A stretch of DNA of 64,000 nt from Diphasiastrum complanatum (GCA_029204225.1 CM055107.1:16733309-16797308); one strand, 5' to 3'. Numbered from the stretch's first letter, positions 12,073-23,177 are shown. Notes: generated from the sequence alone by a model not told the origin. Translations and numbers: made by a program.

Positions 12073-13415
12073 AAATTGGTTATAGGATTAACAAAAGCAT
12101 CAAGCTTAAACAACATCCCAAACCTTCTTCCTCTTGCTATGATCTTCCCATTCTTCTTGATGTTGCATACATTAGTAGAGAACTCCACAATGAAACCATG
12201 ATCTAAAATTTGGCCAACACTAAGCAAATTCTTAGTGATGCTAGGAATGAAGAGAACACCATCTATCTTAGTCTTCTTGGAGGATCCTAAGCATAAGGGA
12301 ATGGATCCCACACTTTCAACTTCACATTCACGATCATTTGCTGTAAAAATGGACTTTATAAGTCCTACATAAGGTGTGAGTTGAGAAAAATACTCCCTTT
12401 TACCCGACATGTGGGAGCTAGCCCCACTATCTATCCACCAAGGATCTTCACCTTTGACATTTGATGATGAAAAGGTTGACATCATGAGTGAGTCCTCGTG
12501 ATAGCTCTCTTCCTCCTTTTTTCCAATGTTGGCTTGGCTTTGATCTTGCTTCCTTTTGAAGCATTCTGAGGCATAGTGCTCCATCTTGCTACAATAGTAG
12601 CACTTGATCTTTGATTTGTCCATCTTGGGCTTGACTTGTGATGATGATAATGTAGATCCTCCTTGATCTCCATCCTTTGCTTGCTCCTTTTTTAATGCTC
12701 CTCCCTTGCTCTTTGCTTTGGCTTTGCTCTTGAAAAATAAGGCTTTGTCATCATCATCATTGAGGGAGAGCCTCTCCATCCTTGATTTGATATGAGCCTT
12801 CCTACTCTCCTCGGCCATCAACACACTTTGAAGGTCTTCAATTGTAGGCAAGTTTCCCATGATGGCATAGCTTTGGACAAGGTTAGTAAAATCACAACAT
12901 AAGCCATTCAAAACTATTTGCACAAGCTCACTCTCTTTAATAGGTTCACCAACATAAGTAAGCTCTTTGTTCAAATCTTTTACTCTCAAAACAAATTGAT
13001 GTCCACTCTCACTCCTCCCTTGAAAGCATTGAAGAACTTGGTTCTTGAGGGAAAGTAACCTTGAAGTATTCTTGGACTCATAGATCTTTTGAAGAGTCTC
13101 CCAAGCCTCTTGGGCTGAGGTACATGCTCCTACTTCTTTGAGCAAATCATTTGCAACAATCATCTTAATACAATGAAGTGCAAGCTTGCACCTTCTCTTG
13201 TATTTAGTTGCTTCTTGTGGATGGATTGGCTCATCTTCCTCTCCATTCACAATATCCATCAAATCTTGCATGATAAGGATGGATTCCATTCTTAATCTCC
13301 AAATTGAATAATTTGAAGAGTTCAATCTATCACTAGAATCCAAACGATAGGCACTTATGGATGCCATCTTCAATGATAAGGAGATAGATTCAAAGAAGCA
13401 AGATAGATTGTACAA
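12069..13415 (-). CDS. copia Gag and protease polyprotein (open, 448 aa)
   Basis: An uninterrupted frame begins with ATG at 13413-13415; the first 16 codons may be leader, since MASISAYRLDSSDRLNSSN at residue 17 is the typical Gag start. Residues about 17-230 are the capsid-type UBN2/retrotran_gag domain (SNYSIWRLRMES, AWETLQKIYES). A lysine- and serine-rich spacer is followed by the zinc knuckle CYYCSKMEHYASEC near residue 272, and by the aspartic protease active site WWIDSGASSHM near residue 327, ending in a pre-integrase segment. The product would form the particle shell, bind RNA and process the polyprotein. The frame ends with TGA one base out of phase with the integrase start. It is the longest undamaged retroelement ORF of the Gag type here; whether it is expressed is unknown. 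Confidence 0.85.
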   Translation of the reverse strand: MYNLSCFFESISLSLKMASISAYRLDSSDRLNSSNYSIWRLRMESILIMQDLMDIVNGEEDEPIHPQEATKYKRRCKLALHCIKMIVANDLLKEVGACTSAQEAWETLQKIYESKNTSRLLSLKNQVLQCFQGRSESGHQFVLRVKDLNKELTYVGEPIKESELVQIVLNGLCCDFTNLVQSYAIMGNLPTIEDLQSVLMAEESRKAHIKSRMERLSLNDDDDKALFFKSKAKAKSKGGALKKEQAKDGDQGGSTLSSSQVKPKMDKSKIKCYYCSKMEHYASECFKRKQDQSQANIGKKEEESYHEDSLMMSTFSSSNVKGEDPWWIDSGASSHMSGKREYFSQLTPYVGLIKSIFTANDRECEVESVGSIPLCLGSSKKTKIDGVLFIPSITKNLLSVGQILDHGFIVEFSTNVCNIKKNGKIIARGRRFGMLFKLDAFVNPITNL

Positions 13416-14158
13416 GATATGATCACTACTAGCTATCCCACTCTCTTTGGGACCTGAGATGAATCACTCTCTGATTTCTCAACAAGATCTAAGGTGATCT
13501 TGAGCTTGATCTATCTTCAAGATCCAAACTAGATCCAAACTTACTATAGATTTGATCAAACTAGTCTCCTCTTTGATCTCGACTTCACAAGAAGGGTGAA
13601 TAAAAATATACTGAACCAAAAGCACTTTATAACACACAAATGTCTTACAAATAAAGCCTCTTAAACTCAGGTTGAATCACATTGACATATTCAATCACAA
13701 ACCTATCCAAAACCGAATAGAATAGAAACACAAATTTCACTAATTTTGCATTTCTAGATGAAAAACTCACCAAAACACTTGATTTGAACCTAAAAGGTGT
13801 ATTTTAGGACCTTAAGAAGCCTAAGAACGACCTAATTAAGCTCTCAAATAGCTGATCCAAACTTCTAAAGAGTGGTGGCATTCAAATCCTTATGAAATCT
13901 CTACTAGGAGACATGTACTCCAAGATTCAACTCATAAGAACTTTCTAATTTGGTTTGGTTGAATGGAAATGGATCAATCTCGGTTCCTGCAGCTATAACT
14001 CAACAAAACAAGTTCCCTTTGATCTATTATCACTCAAATGAAACCAAATTTGAAGGTACAATCACTAGATTAGCAACCAGTAGCAAGAGCAAAGCTAATA
14101 CTACTCAAATCTAGGATCAAAGCTTGAGAAAATCAAATCTAAAGCTCACTTTTGATTA

Positions 14159-14171
14159 GGCTCTGATACCA
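14159..14171 (-). promoter_or_regulatory. primer binding site of the family-A element
   Basis: Minus strand TGGTATCAGAGCC starts immediately after the LTR terminus ...TTTTTTCA. It matches the 3' end of initiator-Met tRNA and sets the 5' LTR boundary at 14172. Confidence 0.9.
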
Positions 14172-14869
14172 TGAAAAAATTACAGCAAATTCAATCCCAA
14201 TCAATCCTAAAAGTGATGGAGGATGCACAAATAAAAGATCTAGATCCAAGCTATGAGCTAGAATCAAGACTAGTTACCAAAGCTAGCAAATTTGGCATTT
14301 AACTCCACATTAGACACATAGATTTGATCAAATGAACCGAAGTAAAGTACAGCAAGCTTCTCAGACCTGTAAACAAGTTCGGTACCTTCCAATCCAAGCA
14401 ATTAATGCATAAAAACACTCACAACCAATTTCTAGAACTCGTCACCAAAAGACAATGATGATAAAAGTGAAAAAACTCGATTTTTCTTGATTTTTGGATG
14501 GCAATCCCATCATACATTTATACTTTTCAAGCTCAGATCTGAACATATTAGGGCACCTCTGAACTTATCATACCCTAACCCTAACATCTAACCTAATAGG
14601 TCATTGGATCCACCCTAACTTGGGGTCAAGATCTCGAGATCCCAAAACAATGAAAAACATGCTATTTTTAGCTCATATTTTCTCTCTAGCTTATCAAAGC
14701 ACTATTTGGACTCACTCCAAAGGTGCCACTCCTATGCTAGGTTAGGAATGAGACTTACAAAGAGTATCCTATGCTATTTGGCACGTGTAACAAGCCACAA
14801 CATAACCATAATACAATTTACAAGCCATATGACCAAAATTGGTCAAGCTAGAATTGTGAAATTTTAACA
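14172..14869 (-). repeat. family-A 5' LTR, complete
   Basis: 698 bp, TGTTAAAATTTC...TTTTTTCA on the minus strand. It is the only complete family-A LTR in the window and serves as reference for the truncated copy at 11236 and the plus-strand copy at 7972-8593. Confidence 0.9.
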
Positions 14870-15133
14870 GTCAAGGGATGCAAACATGAGGCATAGTGAC
14901 ACACGGAAGGGCCAAAACCATAAAACTAGTAAACATCAAGTTACATATATCCTTCATTGTACTAATTTTCACATGGGAGTGAAAAACATAGATGATGGTA
15001 TTAGTTATACCACACAATGATTGAAACAAAAGGAGAGAAAAATGAGTATGATTTTTCATATTCTCATAGCAATTGAGAGCAAGAAAAGTTGTGAGAGATA
15101 GAGCCAACTGTGTGATTAGGGAGGAAGGATTAC

Positions 15134-15670
15134 TGTGAAGAATTACCAAACATTGGCAAATCTAGCTTGATCAAAAACCATGTAGTATAATGTAAATTTT
15201 GTAAATAAGTGGATTCCACACATGTGAGGCCAAGATTCCACGTGGCAATCCACTCCTAGTGAAGGTTAGGTCAAGTTCATAGGGTTGGTCATGTCATTTT
15301 GGTAATGATTCCTAGTTTATAGGACCCAAATCCTATATTTAAGGTGAAAATTGACCAACTAGCTATCTACCAAGCATGACTCTAGGAAATAGACTAGGGT
15401 TTTAATTTAGGGCAAAAAGACTGAGTTAACTTCCTTATTACATGCTGGAAATCCACCTAACTTCACAAAGGAAGTCAAATTTGCTATGTATTCCAAGCTC
15501 CCATAGTGAGAAGATAGATTGTTTTTGGAGCTCATTGGCAATCTCAAGCTAGTTCACTATGTACATTGAGTTTTTGTGATCCAAATGCAATCAAATCAAT
15601 TTCTACTTGTTTCTCAGCTTGCAGGCCATACTGCAGCCTGTGACTCACACATGTGAAATCGGATTTCAAT
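15134..15670 (+). repeat. family-B LTR copy 3, 3'-truncated
   Basis: Starts TGTGAAGAATTACC and follows the family-B LTR closely to the CACACATGTG block near 15650; after about 15670 the remaining 170 bp or so of the family LTR are absent and the sequence passes to a copia protease fragment. As the LTR lies on the N-terminal side of pol it is a 5' LTR; primer site and gag are missing. Confidence 0.8.
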
Positions 15671-15770
15671 GTTCATCAATAATCTTGGTAAAAGAGTATT
15701 TAACAAGAAAGGAGACACAAGGCAAGCACACAAATCTAATTCATAAAGAAATGACCTTGATGAATCACTT

Positions 15771-16040
15771 TTGGTGTCCAATTTTTTTTCAACAAGCTTC
15801 AAAGGTGAAGATGAGCCTTGGTGGATAGATACTGGAGCTACCTGCCACATGACAAATCACAAAGAATATTTCTCTCAATTCTTACATTTTGTTGGGTCTA
15901 AGAAATTCATTCTTGATGAAAATGAATGTGAATTCAAGGTTGAGGGAGAGGGGTTAGTTCATATGCGTCTTGGATCTACCAAGAAGGCCAAGCTTGAATG
16001 TGTTCTTTATTTTACTGCCATAACAAAAAATGTGATGTAA
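15771..16040 (+). pseudogene. copia protease fragment
   Basis: The frame reads DEPWWIDTGATCHMTNHKEYF, the retroelement aspartic protease active site with its DTGA motif, followed by the strand-rich region that leads to the pre-integrase domain (LGSTKKAKLECVLYF). It aligns with residues 325-420 of the Gag-protease frame at 12069-13415. Gag upstream is lost and the frame stops at 16038-16040. Confidence 0.8.
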
Positions 16041-16583
16041 GGAAGAAGCGTGCTTTGGCTAAAGCACCTAAGTTGCACTTTCCAAGTTCTACCAAAAAGT
16101 TACCAAAATCCTTGGAACCTATCCACACAAAGATGCATTTTGAAAATGCAAGATGCAATGGTAAACCTACATCTTTTGAACCTTTCATAGTTGGTGATAG
16201 ATATCATTTGTTCTGTTTCTTATTATCAAGAGCTATGATGTTTAACATCTTGTCTAGATGTCTTAAGAAAATGAAGTTGGAAGCTTGTATAGCTACATCA
16301 TCATTTGTTGATGAAGCAACTTCATGTGATAGCTATGTTGCGTAATGGAGTACAAAGGTGCATTTTGGAAATGCAAGATGCAATGGTGAATTTACTTCTC
16401 TTGAACCTTTCATAGTTGGTGATAGATATCATTTGTTTTGTTTCTTATTATCAAGAGCTATGATGTTTAACATCTTGTCTAGATGTGTTAAGAAAATGAA
16501 GTTGGAAGCTTGTATAGCTACATCATCATTTGTTGATGAAGCAACTTCATGTGATAGCTATGTTGCGTAATGAAGTACAAGAC
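15998..16583 (+). pseudogene. copia integrase fragment, partly duplicated in tandem
   Basis: ALAKAPKLHFPSSTKKLPK matches the segment right after the integrase zinc-finger Cys pair in the family-A element (ALATTHRLPFS). The following residues, MHFENARCNGKPTSFEPFIV, are a strongly altered integrase-core start; the rest is not recognisable. The part from 16134 occurs twice in a row, so two frames (15998-16345 and 16358-16570) end with the same residues. No catalytic residues are left. Confidence 0.6.
16134..16583 (+). repeat. 225-bp tandem duplication
   Basis: Two neighbouring copies, from TGCATTTTGAAAATGCAAG at 16134 and TGCATTTTGGAAATGCAAG at 16359, run through to GTTGCGTAATG and differ at only a few positions, mostly in the first 60 bp. 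The period is 225 bp, so both copies share a frame. Confidence 0.9.
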
Positions 16584-16587
16584 TTTT

Positions 16588-16847
16588 GGTCTTTTGTGAT
16601 TTTCCATTGGATAGCATGTCCTTAGCATATGATTGGTATATCCATCTACTCGCTCTCAAATTTTATGCAACTAACTAGTTACTTCATCCATGAGTTGGAT
16701 GATTGTCTTTTCATGTTTTGAGGCATTTTGTAAGCTTTGGAGTACACGTCTTCTGGTCTTTTGGTCTTTTGTGATTTTTCACTGGATAGCATGTCATTAG
16801 CATATAATTGGTATATCCATCTACTTGCCCTCATATTTTAAGCAAGT
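16588..16847 (+). repeat. second, older duplication, period about 175 bp
   Basis: An 85-bp block starting GGTCTTTTGTGATTTT at 16588 recurs at 16763 with several mismatches (the GGATAGCATGTC and GGTATATCCATCTACT landmarks are shared). About 90 bp of unrelated sequence separates the copies. No coding content. Confidence 0.8.
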
Positions 16848-17101
16848 ACCAAGGACTGGGATGAAGCTAAAATTTTGGAGCTTTGTCACTATTCTTATCG
16901 AACATTCAAATTTAGTTGCAAATTGTTATATCCTTGTCTAGCTTTGCTATTAACCTAAAACTTTTTTCTAATAATGCAATTAACATGAATCAACGAATAA
17001 GTGAAGCGGATAGAGCTGTAGCCAAATTCAAATAGAAAGAGAATCTAATATTTTTACATCATCTAAATAAAATGTTCCAATTTAGTTTTTCAATTGCTTT
17101 G

Positions 17102-17104
<3 letters not shown>

Positions 17105-17165
<61 letters not shown>

Positions 17166-17200
17166 TACATATATATATTATACATACATACATATATATA
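17105..17200. repeat. AT/AC microsatellite
   Basis: About 46 bp of pure AT repeat is followed by an AC run and then an imperfect ACAT/AT tract. A simple-sequence repeat with no other feature. Confidence 0.95.
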
Positions 17201-20200
17201 TGACCAAACATATGATACGATGTCAAGGATAGATCGGCCTTTGATTAAGCCAACTTGATTATAAGAGATGATATGAGAGAAAAGTGCCTAATTTTTGGGC
17301 TATAAATCTATAGATTAAAGTGCTAAGTGTCATGAGGTCTAAATCTTTAGCTGAAATTGAAAGATAAACCTTGGGGATGAGCTTGATAAGCCGTCTTCTC
17401 ACGTATGCAAGCTCACATGTGGAAATTACAACTGGGTAAGAGCGAAAAGAGCTTAGAAAATTCTAGTGTGCAAGGAAAAAATTTGGTGTAAAATCATCTA
17501 TGCCGAAAGTTGTTTCCTTGTGCAAAATTTTCAATGTATGAAGTTCTAGATAGGTTATTTGGGCCATTGAGGCTTGCAATTTGTCTATAATATGTGCAGA
17601 TATGTTGTTGTCAACCATGCTTTTTTATAAAAAATACCTATTGAAGGGAATAATTTCACCATGAACTTAGTTGTTAGTGCCTTCATAAAACACAATCTAA
17701 AACTTTCCAAATACTACATATAAAGCAAATGAGTTGCATACTTTATTTGAAAGTCTTTGATATACAAGCCTTCAATTTTTGTCTTAACTTGTATTTGCCA
17801 ACATCTGGCATATGTTTGGGGGGGGGAGAGCGGGGAGGGGGCGAATCGAGCGGGAATGTGTGTGAGACTTGCGAATGTTTCTAATAAAGCTCTTACCATC
17901 TACATTCTTTTTCAAAAAAAACCTTTTCTTGAACAAAGATAAGATTTTCCTTGAGGCTTTATCACCTTGATTTTTACCAGAAAACATCAAGTTTTAGTCT
18001 TAATATCTTTTGGGTAAAACATCATACAAATGCTATATAATCAAATCTTTTTATTGAAATAAATTATCAGTCCTCAATATTGTACCTATTGGCATTTCCT
18101 TGTGTATATTTGCAATGTTTACTATCTTTTCTTTATTGGTAAAAATATTAAGGTAGCATATCCTCTGGCCATTCAATTGCTATACCAAAAAACCTATGAT
18201 TATAGCAAAAGAGGCATCTAATGGCCATAGCCTTCATCCCGTATAGTTCTACCCTTTAAGCAGAAAATGCAGAACATGAAATAGCATTAATTGCACAATA
18301 AACTGAAAATACTTATTTAAGCTCAAGAAAAAGTGAAGCTTAAGTGGAAAAAAAGGAGCTAGAACATCGGTTCAATGATATAAAGGTGATATAAACATAG
18401 TTGCAAGGATAAACTAAAAATCTATGATTAATCATTAAAAATAAGGGTGGGTTTACAAAGGAGGCTGGTTAGCGGGCACCGAGGGCCTAAATGCACCATT
18501 GGCACTTCAAGTAGTATGTCCACCTTTCACACAAGGTAGGACTTCCCTACATGGCAGGCATCTTATGTGGCAAGAATGAATGTCATCTTGGGGTCAACCA
18601 CTAGGACAAGGCATGTTTGCTTACACCCCAAGTGGTGGATGGTGGAACCATTGTCTTGTGCCCTATTTATGTGAGGAACAAAGTGTGGGCAGATTAGAAT
18701 GCACCAACCTAAACTATAAGAGAAAAGTTCCAAATTTATATCAACAGCGCTATCTATAATCTTATCGACGTCATTCAAAGGACCAGGCCACTCTCAATTT
18801 TTTAGTTCATCAACTTTTTTTGATTGATTGTAAGCCTAGGTAAATGGCATTGATTCAGCTATAACAACTTTAAAAATGTTTGCTTTGTGGTTTGTTGAAG
18901 TTAAAGATCAAGCAAGCATCTGTACCACTAAATACAGAAGACTCTAGCTTTAGGCCATCACAAAATGCCAGCATATCATTTTTTTAGCTCATGCTTCCAG
19001 CTTTTCAAACCTGAACTAAACAACTCTATGTACGGGGGGGGGGGGGGTATACAAGCCAACAAATTGGCGTGGGGTGCTTTTTAGTTTGATTATACAAAAG
19101 ATTATATGCAGGCATAGCTATTGAGCACCAGTACAGATTACACAAAAAAAAAAGAATAACAATCAAACCACCTAAGGTCCAAAAATAATGTCACATACTC
19201 CAAACGACCTTCCCTCAACATCTTCAAGTTTGTAAAAAATGGTAGAAGGCTGAGGTAGAGATTGCAGTCATGTAATATCAGAGTTCATAGTGCAAACAAT
19301 ATACCAGCTATGTTGCATCAAGCGAGCAGCATGCATAATATGATCCTCAAATCATAAATATATTAAAGAACCACTAGCAGGAAATAAAGAGAAGCCCCTA
19401 AACTACGGGTGTGCAGAACTTCTTGATAAAGCAAGAAAGCATGATAACAGAAACAAAAGAGACTTTTTTTTTTAATAGCAGCAAATTTGAGACATAAATA
19501 AAGGAAAGATGACTAATGTTAGGGAAAACAACCTTAAAACCCCCTAAGGGATGACTATGTTACACTAAAATTATTGAGTTACAAGCTAGTCCCAAATCAG
19601 ACTTACGGCAAGGCTCGTGAAGGATAGGTTCCTCTAGAACTAAAGACACCTTGCCTGGTTGTCATCAAAAAAGCCAGACAATACAAGAACATCATAAGCA
19701 TGAGATAGTCATGCACGCGATGATTCCAAAATTCCCTACATATCTCAAGCCTAGGCTCTGTAACCTTGTAAAACTCCAACCAAGGCTTGACTTAAATAGA
19801 CCATAAATATTTTTATGGAAAATAATTTCAAATAATCATGATGCCTTTTGTTTACCACCCAACCAAAGATGCATGCAAGCTGTACATACAGTAATCAAGG
19901 TCAATGAAGGCCCATCCACAACAATGCATACACATGCAAGGCTGCATGCAACACCCTTGAGCAATATCATGTTCAAATAAGAGAAGAGATAACAACATGC
20001 AAGACTACTCAAGCTAGTAAACAGTTAGATGATGTTCGGTAAGGCATGCAAAGATGATGACATGAAAGAAAGCCAGCAAGAGGTCACAAGACCCACATCA
20101 CACCGTGCAACACAATATGCTCGTGATTTGAAAAACTATCAAAGTCGAGTAAAAGATACACATGATACTACAATCAAATATAGTATCCAATGAAAGAATC

Positions 20201-20490
20201 CTTGCACATAGAGGGAGATCTCGTCCTAGAGCTCAACTTGCATTGTCAATCCAAAGCAAGCATACATCGAGGAAACAACCATCATAAAGACTAATCTACA
20301 AGATGTAGGTTGCAGTAGCAAATCAATTGCTCAGACTGCGGACCAATAAAGTGCTGGCCCGAGGCGCCAACCCGCGCCAACTCGAGCCAGCGTTTGAGTT
20401 ATTAAAAAAAAAATTGATGTGGGGAGGGGAATAGTTGGGGAAGGAAGCCCCCCTCCCCCCAGATCTCCGATTGCCTTGAAGGTTGACGCA
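17201..20490. other. intergenic, no gene seen
   Basis: No convincing coding region on either strand. Notable compositional spots are a G-rich patch at 17818-17850, a run of 14 G at 19034-19047, and a moderately GC-rich patch at 18465-18680 without a long frame. The last few hundred bases (about 19500-20490) may continue the minus-strand gypsy LTR, or its leader, that is clear from 20492 on, but I found no primer site to prove it. Confidence 0.45.
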
Positions 20491-20491
20491 A

Positions 20492-20813
20492 CAAGCCTCC
20501 TGCAATAACTGGCATCCCATATCACCAGCCATCGCCCTTGGCTCTCCCTAGCACACATCTCCTAGCTTGGAGATGGCTACTGCACGTGCTCTCCATCCAC
20601 CAACTCCCGGGTAGACTGAGTGAATGGCAAGAGGGAAACCCCACCACTATATAGACATAGCATAGTGGCTCCCATCAAGCACGGTCCTGTCGGTGACATG
20701 TGACCAGCTAGGATGGTGACGAGTGGCACCTAAATATGTCGATAATACCAAACCTGTGTCATGCCCCTTTCGAGGCCGTCACTGAAGGGTGTGTACCATT
20801 ATGGTACATAACA
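20492..20813 (-). repeat. gypsy LTR, minus orientation (left inverted arm)
   Basis: On the minus strand it starts TGTTATGTACC at 20813 after a purine tract (GGGGGATGGGA) and matches the plus-strand LTR at 21223-21548 through to GCAGGAGGCTTG. Landmarks shared by both arms are CTTCAGTGACGGCCT, TCACATGTCACCGACAGG and CTATATAGTGG, a probable TATA box. The true LTR end lies further left and was not located. Confidence 0.8.
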
Positions 20814-20834
20814 TTCCCATCCCCCAAAAATGTC

Positions 20835-21200
20835 CGAAGTTATCTCCACGTTATAGGGTCCTTTCAAGGTTGTTAACAAGATTGGTCGGGCTGAGTATTG
20901 ACTAGAACTCCCTGTTGGAACTAAAGTCCATCTTGTATTCCATGTTAGTCGCGTTTAAAGGAACGACTTGGTGGAAAAGATAACTTGATTCCATCAGATG
21001 ATCTAGTGTTATTGGAGGATTTGACTGCTTTTGTACCCCATGAACCGGACAGGATCATGGGTACTCGACAACATCAGCTGAGAAATCGTTTGATTTCTGA
21101 ACATTTGATTCGTTGGAAAGGTAAGTCAGATGATGAGGTCGACACCTGGAAGAAAGAACACGATTTGCAACTTAGATTCCCTGGTTTTCTCCCATAGAAG
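20835..21200 (+). pseudogene. gypsy integrase C-terminus with chromodomain-like tail
   Basis: From 20835 the plus strand reads KLSPRYRGPFKVVNKIG, the C-terminal SH3-like segment of Ty3/gypsy integrases, one stop, then LELPVGTKVHLVFHVSRLK, the characteristic VFHVS(R/L)LK motif. Residues encoded at 20985-21197 include EHLIRWKGKSDDEVDTW, the core of an integrase chromodomain, whose role in chromoviruses is to steer insertion to particular chromatin. The frame closes with TAG just before the polypurine tract GGGGGAGGGA and the 3' LTR. Everything upstream of the integrase tail is missing. Confidence 0.8.
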
Positions 21201-21222
21201 GAAGTTTACATGGGGGAGGGAA

Positions 21223-21548
21223 TGTTATGTCTCATAACGGTACGCCCTTCAGTGACGGCCTTGCAGGGGCATGACACAGGTCTGGTGTTATCAACATGTT
21301 TAGGTGCCACGCGTCACCATCCTAGGTGGTCACATGTCACCGACAGGACCGTGCTTGATGGGACCCACTATGCCATGTCTATATAGTGGTGGGATTTCTC
21401 TTTTGCCATTCACTCAGTGTACCTGGGAGTTGGTGGATGGAGAGCACGTGCAATAGCCAGGATGTATCTCCAGGCCAAGAGATGTGTGCTAGGGAGAGCC
21501 AAGGGCGATGGCTAGTGGTATGGGACGCCAGTTATCGCAGGAGGCTTG
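21223..21548 (+). repeat. gypsy 3' LTR, 3'-truncated (right inverted arm)
   Basis: Begins TGTTATGTCTC right after the polypurine tract and carries the probable TATA box CTATATAG at 21379-21386. Homology with the left arm stops at GGAGGCTTG (21548), so the LTR's 3' part is lost or replaced. The two arms with the 409-bp spacer form an inverted repeat. Confidence 0.85.
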
Positions 21549-22143
21549 ACTAGGCATGTGGATGTCAACAGCTCCAGTGCATGGGGGTGGGTCGGTTGTG
21601 ACCAGTTGTAACATTAACCTACTTGTCATTACTTGCCTAATTAGCATAAGTGAGGTGTACTATGTTCATAAATATTTACCCCTATGTCTTATGCACAACT
21701 TACAAGTTACAAGTATACAAGCCAAAAGGGGCAAAATATATTTCAACACACTACACGTCATATGCTTCTACATTTCATGATGCTCTAGCTTTATTTTCTA
21801 CATCTATCCTTGAGCTATGTGCTAGTTCCCTTGAAAGTTATACGATTCCTTCAGAGGATGTTTTTCATATCATCGATGATGTTGATGCTATACACTCTTG
21901 AGCCTTATGGATCCTTGGAAGTGTTGATTACGGTTTCCTAGATGCTATTATCTATTCTTCGACATTGCACATAGCTTGGGTTGTTGCACAGGAGTCGATT
22001 CCAACTATGGTTTTTCAAGGTGATCTTCCACTACCACAGTTTCCTTCGCATTCATGGTTGCTGCATGATCTCTTTATACTTCAGGTTCCTTGTTACATAC
22101 CTATGTAACTAGCAGTACTTCAGACCCCTAATAGTCCATTTAG
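21549..22143. other. no recognised gene; possible coding scrap
   Basis: One plus-strand frame runs from about 21760 to 22105 with a single internal stop at 21899 (HDALALFSTSILELCASSLE before it, IAWVVAQESIPTMVFQGDL after it). It looks more protein-like than random AT-rich sequence but I recognise no family and no start signals. Confidence 0.3.
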
Positions 22144-23160
22144 TGTTGGGGGCTAAATGGCAAGGTACCCTTAGGATTAAGGGTATGTGCCCTTGGATAA
22201 GGGTAAGCAAGTGACTATACCTTAGTTGGAGGTATGGAGTCACGTGACCTTTGGATAAGAGATACCCTTAGTATTAAGGGTAGGTACCTTAGATTAAGGT
22301 ACTAGTGTCCTTGGTTAAGGGCAAGTAAGTGTCTATGCCTTGGATGGAGGTATGGAACCTAGAGAGGTGTTAGAAAGTCATTGGATGACTATTTTTCTAA
22401 ACCTTGGGCCTCAACCTTGAACCATATCACTTAATTGGTCTAGGACCAAAGTATATATGCACAACTTGGGCAATGGGACCTAGTAGGAGGGCGCCCTTCT
22501 AAAGTGTCCATTGAGTTCCCAACTCCCACAAGAAAGGCATTCAAAGAGTCATAGGTTATTGAAGGAGTCTCTTGACCTTCCATAAGCCTATGGAGGCTCT
22601 TGGAGATTCTTTAACTCCCCTAGGCTTCTCTCATTGGATGAGCATGGAACTCCATAGTGCATTGGAGGGGTCCATGGGCCATCTATATGAGGGTAGTAAG
22701 GTGCCCATTGGGAGGGAGAGAGCTCTCTTGTTTGCTTTGCTTATGCTCTAGTGTTGCTACTAGTGTGTAGAGTGCTTTCTTGTGGTAGTATGCTTGAGGT
22801 TTGGATCTTGCTTATGGTATGGGACATAAGTAGGGTTTGGATCTTCAGAATGCTATGGAGTGTTGTGGTATGCTTGTGATTTGTTTATGGTTACCAAGGG
22901 GGTGCTAGATAGGTCTTGCTTGGAGCTTGGATCTAGCTATGGTTGGGTGGTGAATACTTGAGGCCAGCTCGTTATCTATCTTTGTGTTTAAAGAGTAGGG
23001 ACACAGGTGGAGGAGAGATCCTTGGAGGCTTACAGATCCTTACTTGCAGGTGGAGGCATCCTAGCTTGGAGTTGGGGAGCATCTTGAAGCTTGCAGGTTG
23101 CTTGGAGGACATTTGGAGGCTCTACCTTGGATTTGGAGGACTTCCTCACCTCTACTTGTA
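22144..23160 (+). repeat. gypsy 5' LTR of the element at 22.1-26.5 kb
   Basis: Starts TGTTGGGGGCTAAATGG and runs for about 1 kb to a primer site at 23165. The exact 3' end is uncertain (no clean CA; about 23160). The first 210 bp hold a tandem duplication of a block with GATTAAGG, CCTTGG(A/T)TAAGGG and TTGGAGGTATGG-type motifs (period roughly 105-110 bp). Only this copy is present; the 3' LTR is lost. Confidence 0.7.
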
Positions 23161-23164
23161 AAAG

Positions 23165-23177
23165 TGGTATCAGAGCT
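23165..23177 (+). promoter_or_regulatory. primer binding site of the gypsy element
   Basis: TGGTATCAGAGCT, complementary to the 3' end of initiator-Met tRNA, just after the LTR; this primer is common in Ty3/gypsy plant elements. Confidence 0.85.

Larger units (their letters stand above)
11236..14869 (-). mobile_element. internally deleted Ty1/copia element, family A, with target duplication
   Basis: The unit is bounded by GTCAA at 11231-11235 and GTCAA at 14870-14874, a perfect 5-bp target-site duplication. From right to left (its 5' to 3'): LTR 14172-14869, primer site, leader, gag-protease frame, frameshifted start of integrase, then an abrupt join into a partial 3' LTR. Integrase core, reverse transcriptase, RNase H, polypurine tract and the first part of the 3' LTR are gone. 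Because the target duplication is intact, the loss happened after insertion or was already carried by the inserting copy's template; the missing U3 of the 3' LTR favours loss after insertion. Confidence 0.9.

Noticed and set aside
17818-17850. G-rich patch as a quadruplex-based regulatory element
   Set aside because: Isolated, with no gene or LTR to regulate nearby; composition alone is not enough.
20492-21548. Inverted arms taken as terminal inverted repeats of a DNA transposon
   Set aside because: Both arms start with TGTTATG next to polypurine tracts and flank a gypsy integrase tail, so they are LTRs in opposite orientation.
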